Source: Lindgomyces ingoldianus | Taxonomy: Eukaryota; Ascomycota; Dothideomycetes; Pleosporales; Lindgomycetaceae | Assembly (NCBI RefSeq): GCF_010093535.1 | Contig: NW_022985223.1 | Location: 248,001-312,000, forward strand | Reading direction: 5' to 3' | Length of the DNA: 64,000 bases | In this document: positions 45,219 through 55,358 of the stretch, piece after piece | Numbering within the stretch: the stretch's first letter is position 1 | How the letters are laid out: the number at the start of each line of letters is the position of its first letter | Position numbers and translations under genes: made by a program | The notes under the pieces: model-generated | The model's database searches: none | Told to the model about the DNA's origin: nothing | The model's input: only the letters and a program-made list of their open reading frames with translations

Positions 45219-47918
45219 TCATCTATTCATCCTCCCCAAAACCCCCCTAACACTCCCCTCAAGCACTATGCTCCCCTTAACCACCAACTCCCTGACCCCT
45301 GTCCCTTCTCCACTGCCCCCCTGCAACCACCGCTGAAGCAAATCATTACTCTCCTTCGGTTTAATCCCCTGATTCGCCGTCCCGACCGTCACATGAGCCA
45401 CCGGATTCACACTCTGGAACGGTATCTCCTGCATTTCCAACTCCGCCCCCTCAGCCGAACTTGTCGTAATAGCCGGAGGCACGATAGCAGAGCCGTTGAG
45501 CCGAACTACGAAACACATAATCTTGTCATCCCAGACGATACGCTCGAGTTGGACGCTGCATTTCCCGAGTTCGGGTTCCCAGCTGGGCGAGCTGTTTAGG
45601 TTTGTCTGCTGCATGATGGCATCATGTAGCACCACCAACTTCTCCCAATACCCCATATTCCCGGCCTCGGCCACTGCTGCGCGATGGATAAGCGTGACGT
45701 GGAATTCCGGCTGCACGCGCCTGGCTTGTGTCAACTGGCGGTAGAAACGTGATGTCTGGGCATCGGTGTCGCGGAAGCTAGAGTCGAGGATAGATTTTAT
45801 ACGTTGCGTGTTTAGGCGCACGGAGAAGTACTCCATTTTGGGGGCTTTTTTTGGTTTATGATCTTGGGAAGATTGGGGTTGATTTTGGGTATGGCGCTTG
45901 TTCTGGTACTGGGATTGGGATTGGGGCTGATTGCGACCGCGGGAGAGATCCATTTTGAGGTCGGGTTTGTAGTCGTTCATAGCCCAGTCGATGGCAGCGT
46001 CGAGGTCAGTGTCATTTGGCATTTCGCCTTGGAACAGCTTTGGGTATGTCTCAGACATTTTACTGACGATGACTTCGAGATTCTCTCGGGAGTCGATCGT
46101 AGGGTCGAGGTCAATGACCAGATCAAACCCATCATCGGGAGAGTCCGACGTATCAATTGGTTGAAAGCGATGCATGAATCCCTCCATGATCTCGAGGATC
46201 TCATCCTGGCTCTTTGAACCAGCCTGAATCGTTTGATGGTTATCGCCACGAGCGAAGATGCGGTGGCGAGTTGCTTGACGGATGCTGTCGTAGTTGGAGC
46301 GGTCGTGGACGTAATGCAGGGCTACGAAGCGCGCGTCTGGGAGCACGCGGGAAATGTCACATAGGAGCTGATCTCGCTCACGCTTCTGGTGGTTGTTTCG
46401 ATCGGCAATGACAACGGGGCTTGCGGCAAGCAACGACATGACGGAATCGGCGAAGATTTGGGGGCGGCCTTTCTTGACCGTAACGTTGTCGTTTTGGAAG
46501 TGGCCCCAGCCAAACAATTTCACCAGCGCGAGAGCCAGAGTGGTCTTTCCACAGCCGATTGTAGCAACAGGGACGAGAACGATGTTGCGTGTTGCGTCCT
46601 TGGAGGAAACCTCACCATTTTCCCTCTCTTGTCGAATAATAGCTGCGCCAGTCGTTCCCTGCCATGCTAGGAAATCGTCACGCAGTTTGATGATGCCATG
46701 ATTCATATTGTAAAGCTTAGATAGTCCAGGTTGCTGAATAAACTGTCGTCGGGCAAAGTCCAAATATTCCTTGGTGATCTTCTCGTGCTTCTTGTATCGC
46801 GGAGCCTTTCCAGCAATCATAGCCTTGGTGCATTCTCGCCACTGTCGGTACATCAGGTACGGCTCCTCGAATTTATATTTGAAGAACCAGTCATGCCACG
46901 GGGCATTGTCGGAGTCCCGAGCCTGGCATCGGATGACGAAGCCCTCAGTGTCACGTCCAGCATAATTGCCAGTCTCGGCGACCTGATCCAGGAAAGCTTT
47001 CACTTTGGTGACATCGTCCTCCATAACATATATGACCTTCTTCATGCCCCACTCATCGGCGAACTTGTCGACTAGGTGTCCAGGGTAGGTCGCAAAGTCT
47101 GGGAGATTTAGATTGAGACCGTGGACATACAGCCCAGCCTGCTCGGGGGTGTACGCGAGAACGTGCTCTTCGAATTCATCGTCGCACAGCTCCGCAACCA
47201 ATGTTGCATTCATTTCTCGGAGCGTCCTGGCCAGATCCACTTTTGACTTTCCCACCTGCGCCAAATGCCTGTCGACCCACCGCTCTCCAGCAATGGCATG
47301 GCTCAGCTCTGCATCTCCCCGGGCACCTGTCGAATGCTTACTGCACACCAGTAACGTGTCGTCGTCCAGGCCAGCAATGAAAATGATGCATCCATTCTCT
47401 TTCACACTCAGCTCATACGGGCCTCGCGTGTGACTCTCTACATTCCTCCACTCCGTCTTCCTGACCTCTCCATGGTTGAAAAACTTGTCATAACCCCGCA
47501 CAGCAATCTCGTCCTTGCCATCCATTGTCCTGTATGTGAAGAGACCACGAGCATACGTGGGGAGATTGGGCTTCTTATAGTCCCAATCGTTCATTCGCCA
47601 CGAGTCGACGGACCGGCCAGTTGGAAGCTTGAACGTAGCTTTCTTAACGGAGAAGCCACCCCCGCCTTTGAATTTCTTCCCTTTGTGGCTTTCAAGAGCT
47701 TGGATGAGCGTCTTGATCTCGTGCGGGTCCTGGGGTGCATACGGTGCTGTCTCGCGGTGCGCCATGATGGCTGCCGAGTGCAATAAGGAAACTAGCTTCG
47801 GTATTGTCCTAATTGGAGGGGTTTGGAGCCTGAGTACCCGCAACAGTGAAGCTAAGTAAACGGGATGCGGAATGCAGGCTTGATGGAGGGGCGCGAAAGC
47901 CTTAATGGATGCCAACAT
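45219..47918 (-). CDS. trl1: Fungal tRNA ligase Trl1 (ligase, kinase and cyclic phosphodiesterase)
   Basis: A single-exon gene. The fungal trifunctional enzyme heals and seals tRNA exon ends after intron removal and, in yeast, also joins HAC1 mRNA in the unfolded protein response. From the first ATG it is 899 residues. The adenylyltransferase domain has the nucleotide-binding motif KENG at residues 173-176 and later ligase motifs (DTEGFVIR). The kinase domain has the P-loop TIGCGKTTLA. The C-terminal cyclic phosphodiesterase domain has the two HxT motifs FHVTLIHR and AHVTVGTA. A second ATG at 47765 (MAHRETAPY) fits the usual family start. The 51 residues before it contain no Asp or Glu and several Arg, Lys and His, like a mitochondrial presequence. 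Which start is used cannot be told from sequence. A Gln-rich linker precedes the last domain. Confidence 0.95.
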   Translation of the reverse strand: MLASIKAFAPLHQACIPHPVYLASLLRVLRLQTPPIRTIPKLVSLLHSAAIMAHRETAPYAPQDPHEIKTLIQALESHKGKKFKGGGGFSVKKATFKLPTGRSVDSWRMNDWDYKKPNLPTYARGLFTYRTMDGKDEIAVRGYDKFFNHGEVRKTEWRNVESHTRGPYELSVKENGCIIFIAGLDDDTLLVCSKHSTGARGDAELSHAIAGERWVDRHLAQVGKSKVDLARTLREMNATLVAELCDDEFEEHVLAYTPEQAGLYVHGLNLNLPDFATYPGHLVDKFADEWGMKKVIYVMEDDVTKVKAFLDQVAETGNYAGRDTEGFVIRCQARDSDNAPWHDWFFKYKFEEPYLMYRQWRECTKAMIAGKAPRYKKHEKITKEYLDFARRQFIQQPGLSKLYNMNHGIIKLRDDFLAWQGTTGAAIIRQERENGEVSSKDATRNIVLVPVATIGCGKTTLALALVKLFGWGHFQNDNVTVKKGRPQIFADSVMSLLAASPVVIADRNNHQKRERDQLLCDISRVLPDARFVALHYVHDRSNYDSIRQATRHRIFARGDNHQTIQAGSKSQDEILEIMEGFMHRFQPIDTSDSPDDGFDLVIDLDPTIDSRENLEVIVSKMSETYPKLFQGEMPNDTDLDAAIDWAMNDYKPDLKMDLSRGRNQPQSQSQYQNKRHTQNQPQSSQDHKPKKAPKMEYFSVRLNTQRIKSILDSSFRDTDAQTSRFYRQLTQARRVQPEFHVTLIHRAAVAEAGNMGYWEKLVVLHDAIMQQTNLNSSPSWEPELGKCSVQLERIVWDDKIMCFVVRLNGSAIVPPAITTSSAEGAELEMQEIPFQSVNPVAHVTVGTANQGIKPKESNDLLQRWLQGGSGEGTGVRELVVKGSIVLEGSVRGVLGRMNR

Positions 47919-48329
47919 GCAGGCAGCAACGAGGCTTGAAAGGACGGGAGGAGGTAGGCAGGGTACAAAGGGCGCTCCTTACAGTGTATCGGCTGGAAAG
48001 AGAGAATGAGAAAGGGCGCAGCTTCGTTCAACAAGCAACAGTCATAGCTCGAAGTCTTGGGGCAGTGTTTGGCTTGAGGAAATTAGCGATGAGGTCAGCT
48101 GTGGCGGTGTGGCGCATGGGGTGGGGTATTAGAAGTGCCCCGCAACAACTCGCAATTATCTCAGGCTCTTCATGCGTATTTCGTTTCAAAACTTCAATTA
48201 GGTGATATTTACTTGGCGATCTCCAACAACTTGGTCCAGATTCAATCGGACCATCCAGAATTTTAGCACAGACAACACCACTTCAGCTCCAGCAGGACAG
48301 CGAATGGTTGTCAAACTTTCACTAGCTAC
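47919..48329. other. Spacer upstream of tRNA ligase
   Basis: About 410 bases between the tRNA ligase start and the homogentisate dioxygenase stop, both on the minus strand. It should hold the ligase promoter and the dioxygenase 3' UTR. No other element is seen. Confidence 0.4.
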
Positions 48330-50569
48330 CTAGTGTCCGTTCGAGATACCAATCTCCTTCACACCCTCAGCCAGAATCCTATCTACTTCCTCTTTATGTT
48401 TACTAAAGTTATCCACAAGATTATCCCTGCACGATGCATTAGCGTTCCAATCCCTACCGCCCAATAAAACATTGGCTGTACTTACCACATCTTCGGTTCA
48501 TGTTCATGTTTCTTGCTGCTCGTCCAAGCCCACTCGGTGATGGTAAACGGTCTGGAGCTCTCCATCATGAACGCAATCGCTCCCTTTGAAATCTGCATCT
48601 CTGGCGGCGGCTGCGCGCTTGCCGCCTTGAACTCTTCATACGCGACCCCGTGTGGCACCATCCCGCATTCGAAACTGACGCCGCCGGGCTGGAACTCGTC
48701 TGAGCGACCTGCGTATTCACCGTAGATGAGACCCATGAGTTCTGAGGCGACGTTGCGGTGGTAGTACGGTGGGCGGTACGTGTGTGAAGCGACATCCCAT
48801 CGAGGGGAGAAAATGAGGAAATCAGCAAGTGGAGAGGCCGGGTCGCGGGAACGCGCAGTCAGAACGCAGAAGATGGAGGGGTCGATGTGGTCTACGGAAA
48901 TGGAACCGACGTTGACGAATTTGGTAAGATCATATTTGTAAGGCACATAGTTACCGTGCCACGCTACGACGTCAAAGGGGGAGTGGTTCTGGGTGCTCTT
49001 AAAGAATTTGCCACCGAGTTTATAGACGATCTCCCATGGCGCAACTTCAATTTCGTATTTGGCGACTGGGTGGAGGAAGTCTCGGGCGTTAGCGAGACCG
49101 TTGGCTCCGAGTGGGCCGAGTTCAGGGAGTTCGAAATTTGAACCCCAGATTTCTTCAAATTGTTAGCGTATGAGCATTGTACTCCCCCCCAGAATGAAAA
49201 GCTCTCTTTTCCAATATAGACCAGACCCAGCAATTGTAGTTCTTCGTCTCCTCTTTGGAAGATGCATAGAAAACGCCATGTTTCGACTTGCACGCCGACA
49301 ATCTCTGAGCCATCGAGAACGCGCAAGCCCTACCTTTCGGCATCCACAAGAACCGAAATCCCATGACTTACCCAAAATATACCCCCTGGTAGGGCCATCC
49401 GGCAAATCCACCTTAAATCTCTGTCCCCTCTGCACCACACAAATCTCCCCAGGCTGGACATACAACATGCCAAACTCAGTTTGAATGTCCAACGCACCCT
49501 GCTGCGGAACAATTAGATAGTCTCCATCCGAGTTAACCGTTGCCCTTCTTTTCATACTCGCGTTCGCCAAGAAAGTGTGCACAGCTAGGCCCTCTCGGAG
49601 CGTAGGGTCACCAGACCCAGCAATTGTCTTGAGTCCTGAAACAAAGTCAATTTCGCCATCGGTTGGGATGTCAAAGGGGAGCCAAGCGAGTTGGGTAGGT
49701 GAGAGATGGACACGTGGGTTGATGGGGAGGAAATTGGATTCGGTGTCAGTGTTGTCTGGGAGCTCGGTCTGGGAGGGATAGGATGGTCAGCAATTGATGT
49801 CTTTGAGAGCGGGGTGCGGCCAGATGGGGAGAGAAGTGAAACAGCTAAGTTTTTAGTTATCCTCCTCTTGACTGATGTTGGTTTGCATGATGACCGGATC
49901 ACGCCGGGAAGGAACGGTTGAGTTCCGTTGCGGAGGACTGTCGCCAGGGTTCTGTTTCTGGATACAGAATAGGTCTTATTCTGAGGATTCCAAAAGCGCT
50001 TTTGGCGGGATCACTTTTCCACATCCGCGCTTGCCCCTGAGCATAAGGCTGATGAAGAATAAAGATCGGGTTGACTGACAAATCCCTGATGAGCAACAGC
50101 AGGTCGCGCCCTGTAAAGCCAGGCTTTCTTATTGAGATGCCTCGGAGCGACAAACGCGGATGCGGTCATCTGCTCCGCGTAAAGTCCGAATCTCACGCAT
50201 CGAGGGCTATTCTGTCCTCTCGGGATAGTTCCTACAGAATGCGGATTGTAGTCAGATTAAACTCCAGAGCCATTGACGCAACTTCCACTCACCTGGAACT
50301 GCCTCTGATTCAAAGCTTGGACACCAGTGTTAGTGTTCCACATTCTCCTCAATTCAGCCTTATGGAGCCCTGACATACAAGTTATTGAAGCCCGGTTGGT
50401 ACTACAATTGGATGTCAGCATGATTGGGTCTCAACCAGCCTGGGTGTCAGCTTACTTCATACGGATCATTCTTTCTGGTAGCGAAAGAGGGAATGGTGCC
50501 ATCCTTTTGAGTCTCCGCCCAATGGAAGATTTTTTGGTACTCCGTAGGGTCCTCGAGTTGAGCAGGCAT
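48330..50569 (-). CDS. hmgA: Homogentisate 1,2-dioxygenase (phenylalanine/tyrosine catabolism)
   Basis: This Fe(II) enzyme opens the homogentisate ring to maleylacetoacetate. Seven exons are inferred: 50569-50456, 50401-50379, 50315-50293, 50231-50080, 49768-49372, 49152-48486 and 48426-48330. They join in phase to 490 residues. Family motifs are YQPGFNN, PRGQNSPR, FGLYAEQMTASAFVAPR, LNKKAWLYR, SPTQLAWLPFD, SGSGDPTLREGLA-like text, NSDGDYLIVPQQG, GEICVVQRGQRF, ELGPLGANGLANARDF, the metal-site region DVVAWHGNYVPYKYDL and FSPRWDVASHTYRPPYYHRN. Introns 4 and 5 are long (311 and 219 bases), and intron 4 uses GTCAGT as donor. The start is the first ATG; the frame is open further upstream but has no ATG. 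Partner genes of the pathway (fumarylacetoacetase, maleylacetoacetate isomerase) are not nearby, unlike the cluster in Aspergillus. Confidence 0.95.
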
Positions 50570-52925
50570 CTTGAATTGGGAAATCGTTTGCGCGTTAAGG
50601 CTGAAGGAAAACCCGGGAAAAGGTTGGAGTAATACACAGATGGATAAGGGCGATATTGCTTGACGCACTGGCGAGTAGAAAGGATGAAGATTGATGATGG
50701 TGAGAAGACGTTAAAAAGATTGGAAACGGAGCTTGATTTGACCCCACATACTGCGACACAATTTACATAAACTTGAGGGGAGCTTTGAGTGGGGCCTTCT
50801 CACTCGATCTTCTCGTGACATGGGACGTTTGAATACGTCTAGAATTCTACAAGAGGAAAGGCATCTCGACTCTATCCAATCGCTGATGGTGCCGATGTTA
50901 AGCAAGAAGATGCTGAGACGCCAAAATTCCGCGGTTGGAGATGGCAGTTGGGGGAAATGCAACTGCCGATGTCGCCCTGGAGGGGTAGCTTCCGCTCGAG
51001 ACATCATTTTGGGTATACAAATTGACAGAATTAGGCAAAGACCCACGGCTCGCACGATGTACCAACCTCTGCAATGGGTCGGTAGAACTGTCGGGCCGAG
51101 GGACACACGTGGAGTAGAAGTGAATGTCTTTCTAATACTTCCGTCAGCCAGGCAAGTTCCGTCGCACCTCAAACCCCGCATTCAGCCAAGACAAATGTGC
51201 AAATATACCTATCCAACACGGTCCCCCACCGATCAGACTGAGGCCTCAATATTGCAGCGTAAGCCACAATAACTCTCTTTCAGCCCTGCTAGACAAATCT
51301 CACGCACCAAACTCTCGTATAACCTTCCTGCCCACCCAAGAACCAAACAACCAACATCGGACTTCGCCTATGTTCGTACGCATCTCGCATACTCTTGAAT
51401 CTGGATCCATGCAGGTGAGATTCTGGTTACACTTCAATCGTATTGCGCTCCTATCCTACCCAAGAACCAATACCTTCCATCATTTGGCGAGAAGTGGTTC
51501 GCTCGCCATGATGCGGAGAACCGGTTCTCACTTTCTATATTTACAACCTCTCGTCGTAATATTGTGGATAACTTGATTGCGCGCGCGCATTGCGCAAACC
51601 AAGGTAGCAGCTCTGATTCGACGGAGAATGTCAGCAAATCAATAGAATATTGTTTTCGGAACGGGTTCCCTCCGCGCCTCTCGTTTCTCAGCTCGGAGAG
51701 CAGCATCGGAGGTCGTAGTATATCCGCGAGTACCATAGCGAACGACTACAAAAAAGCCCAGAGAGGCGTTCACAGTGTTGCTGTCATGCAGTTGATGACA
51801 GGTCGACCAGAAGCAGGTTGTGGCTTGCCGCTTGCGTAAACAAACACGTGGGAACGCTCAAGGTGGCGTTGGACGCTAGCAGTTTCGCTCCAACAACAAC
51901 CCCGGCCTCACCTGCGCCTGCAGTGCGGGGAAATGCAATTTGTAGACCACCCTTGCACAACACCATCTTCTGCAAAGTCGTTTCCAAGCGTCCTCAAAGC
52001 CCGGCTGAAATCAAGATCATGAGGTCTATGCGTCCCACACCCTCCATCTTGCCCATGCTTCAACCTCTTAGTCCGATCGTTATATAGATGATCACGAAAC
52101 GAGATGTGAGGTGTGCAGGCTTTTGATACCGGGTGATAGTGCGTTGCATCTTTGGGAACCATTTTCGGACTTCCAAATCAAATCAAACCGTTTCTAGTAT
52201 TTTCGAACGGAGCTAATACACCCTGCCTCTGCGCAATGCGCCTTTGGAAGCTGTCCGTCATAACGCGAGCCCGAACCTTCATCAACGGGGCGCATTTGCT
52301 GCCCTCACTTGGCGCGATCGGTGAGAAACGAAGAGGATGGGTCGTGATGGAATCAAGTCAGCCACTCCAAACCCAAGGCTGGACGAGCTCGGAAAGCCAC
52401 GCGAGAAAGAGAGGCATGGATCCGCACGAGTTTGCCCGAACGAATGCGCCAAGCTGAGGTAAGACATCATGATGGCTTCAATATCTATCACGGGCACCCG
52501 GCACATCAGATGCTGTCTTTGATAGAAAATTGCCTTGGACCCTGAGTGTCAGGTTAGTGCTATCAGTAAGTTTCATGAATCTAGATGCCTGGAAGTTGGG
52601 AAGCGGAATCATGAGGCTGGTGATGGGTAGGGAACTGATGGTCTTTGTGTGCGTCTGGGAGCCCTGCATCCCGCTAAAGTTGCCACTGATCAATAAAAAA
52701 CGAGAAATGAACGGCGTGAAATCGAACGTGCATGATGAGGTGATGCATTGATTACTAGGGGTGTCCCGTTTCGGAACCCCTGGCATTGGGTGTTTGCTGG
52801 ATGCAGCATGATGTCGTTGATAGCTTTGTTTGTTTGACGCGCGGCGCGTCGCCCAATCTCCACTTTACTTCTGTCCCACAGCCACACTTTCACGGCAGTA
52901 CTCGTACAGGTTTTGCTGCCTGGCC
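50570..52925. other. 2.4-kb interval without a clear gene
   Basis: Lies upstream of the dioxygenase and downstream of SFT2. Open frames of 150-156 codons overlap each other on both strands near 50.7-51.3 kb; none has a known motif, start context or partner exons. The part next to 50569 is the expected dioxygenase promoter. No repeats or RNA genes were seen. Confidence 0.45.
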
Positions 52926-54641
52926 TCAGTCATTCATCCAGGCTGCGACTCTGTTTCCACCGAAGCGCGCAGCAAACCGCAGGCCTGTGGAGCCCATGGG
53001 GAAGTATGAAACCAGATACCAGAGAAGCGCAACCAGCTGCGCGATGGACGCGATAAAGGTGAGGATGGTGCTGTGAAGCTGCATCACGCGGACGGGTCGT
53101 CAGTGAACACGAGCAATCGACAATCGATAAGACTAGCGTGGGGGACGGAGTGCGCTAGGATTTGCGCGGGATGCTTTAAGGTTCAAATGCTTGCAGGGAT
53201 CAAGGAGCAAGGGGGCTAAACGTACAGACAGACTGAAGTAGAGCGTTAAGGCTATGCTGCCAAAGTAAGCAGCCGTGAATGGAAGTCGCGCACCCGAAAT
53301 GAGATGTTGCACTGCAAGAAAGATCGCAAGTTAGCAACAAGTATTGTGTGGAAGTCGGAGCAAAAGAGGGAGGCTTACTGTATGTAATGGGACCCATCAA
53401 CACGCCCCAAGACGCTAGGAAAAGTAGACTTCCCATAGACCACCTGAATTAGGCAATAAGTAATTAGCTCCAAAGTCTTCAAGCGATGAGTGGAGACAGA
53501 GCCGAGAGGAGTCGAAATTAGGTAGACCATTCTGCAGCGCCCCGGGCTAGCACCCGCATGATCGCGAGAATGGGTCTAACGCCGATCTGAAGTGGCTCGA
53601 GAGGTCATAAGTAGCACACCAAATGGCAACACCCTTCAAATCAACCATGCCGGTCTTTCATCCAGAGGCATCAGCGGGTCCAGAACGGAGAAGGCTAACA
53701 TCCTTGGTCGAGAATGCATTAAAGTGTAGAAGAGGCTGGTGCACCTATGTGGTATGTGCTACTGCTTCTCTGCCTGGAGTGGCCCTGGGCGGCCTGCGGG
53801 GCGCATTCTGCTCGAAGCATTGAGTGAAGAAACGCAAAGACTTACAAGATGGCAAACTTCCTGGGTTTAAGCATGCCAATGCCTGTGAACATCAAGGCGA
53901 AGCAGACAGCAAACATTGCCAAGGCTGCAAGGTTGAGTCCACCAAAGACTAGAAGTCGATCCCACCTGCTCACTATCAGACATAATTGTTAGCAAAGCTT
54001 CGACTTGACAATGGCGGTAAACGGGTATGCAAGCCTCCTGCAACCTGGACGATGTACGCAGGAACCTCCTTCTGTCACTGTCGCTCGGACGATCGCTGTA
54101 GTGCCGGACCATGTGACGTGCTAGAATTCCGCATGCAAGATAGTGGAATGGGGTAACCAGTTTCCCTCTTCTCCATTTCTTGCTTGTCGGAAAGTGATTT
54201 TCCAGACATGCAGCTTGACGGGGCAAAGAGTCCTGTCAACGCAACGAAGGGGCTTGCGACGTCATGGCAATAGCGCTAAGAGAAGTAGAAGTCTCGGTGC
54301 GCAGCCCTCACCACGCATTGAGTGGCGTTTAGACAGGTGCGCGCAGGTGCAAATGCATTATTGAAGGCAGAAAGATGGATGGATGGATGGATTTTGCCAC
54401 TAACTATGAAAATGAACTTACGCGCAAACCACCCTTCTTCTTCTTCTCTTCTCGAAGGGGCCGGAAGAGGGGCCCCCGGGTTCTCACTGGTCGGCAGCCT
54501 AACATAGCCACCGGATGCGAACGGATTCAGACTCTGAAGCCTACTCAAGATGGGGGTGGACGAGGTGTTCACGGGGACGTCGGGGTCTCTTCTGGTCCAT
54601 CCCAGCGAATTCATTGAGTCTCGGAACGAGGTGGACGCCAT
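52926..54641 (-). CDS. sft2: Golgi vesicle-transport protein Sft2
   Basis: A small four-helix membrane protein of the late Golgi that helps retrograde vesicle fusion in yeast. Five exons are inferred: 54641-54422, 53972-53846, 53443-53379, 53311-53226 and 53078-52926, all in phase, giving 216 residues. The cytosolic N-terminus starts MASTSFRDSMNSLGW and contains SRLQSLNPF and REEEEGWFALSRWDRLL across the first junction. Membrane segments follow: GGLNLAALAMFAVCFALMF, SMGSLLFLASWGVLMGPITY, PFTAAYFGSIALTLYFSLS and ILTFIASIAQLVALLWYLVSYF. KPRKFAIL lies between the first two, and the end GLRFAARFGG...AAWMND is the family's usual C-terminus. Introns 1 and 2 are 449 and 402 bases, far longer than most here. 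Strong identification; the 3' junctions are well supported by the family pattern. Confidence 0.93.
54373..54392. repeat. GGAT microsatellite inside SFT2 intron 1
   Basis: About four to five GGAT units, read on the plus strand, within the 449-base first intron of SFT2. Confidence 0.7.
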
Positions 54642-55321
54642 GTTTTCTGCCCAAACACCGCTGAGTCGAAAACAAGGCCACGAGGTATTTGAAGTCTCGC
54701 ACTGAAGCTGAAAAGCCTGCTTGCGCCGTAATAGCAGATGGTATAGAGGGACTAGTGGACTCTGCTGGGGGGGCGGTACGGTACCAAATGAGCTTTTCGA
54801 GGAGCCGCAGCAGGCGACACAAAGATATCCGGGCCTTGGAGTGCCGCACTAGGGTAGCTACCGTGTGTCGACCCTTGCTCGAAGCGTTGTTGCGTGAGTC
54901 TGATTTCCAGTCCCCAGGGTGTGGCTTGTGGTGGTGTGCACGACGGATGGAAAGTAGTGGGCGGTGGCAATAAACGCCGGCTACAAGAGACTGGAGGCAG
55001 ACGTCTGCGCGACGGGACGGAGGATTTCGTGCAGATGATCTCCACAGCGTCCTCTGCGGGTTGAAGAGGGAGACGTCCAATGGTGGATGTCAGACAGGGT
55101 CTCAGATAGCGCGACCGGTGCGCTAGGCTTGTGATTAGGTCGAGGTGTTGCACTTCTGGCTGCCGAGCCGGGCAGGCGTGGACGAGGACAGCGTCGCGGC
55201 GCAGGAAGGAGCTGGGGAGCGCGGCAGCGAGGCCGTGGCAGGAGTGATTGGCTGAGAGGACAGGACGACGGATGGAGAGGGCTGAGGGGGAGGAAGGGGT
55301 GGTGTACTGAAAGGGTAACGA

Positions 55322-55358
55322 TGGTGGAGGTGGAGGGGGGAGGGGGGAGGGGGGGGGT
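55322..55358. repeat. G-run tract with G-quadruplex potential
   Basis: The plus strand carries three uninterrupted runs of six to nine G separated by single A residues, preceded by shorter GG runs. It fits the pattern of four or more close G-tracts. It lies about 700 bases upstream of the SFT2 start. Confidence 0.8.

Noticed and set aside
50711..51272. Opposed 150-156 codon frames upstream of the dioxygenase
   Set aside because: The two frames overlap on opposite strands, neither has a motif or convincing start, and the interval is expected promoter.
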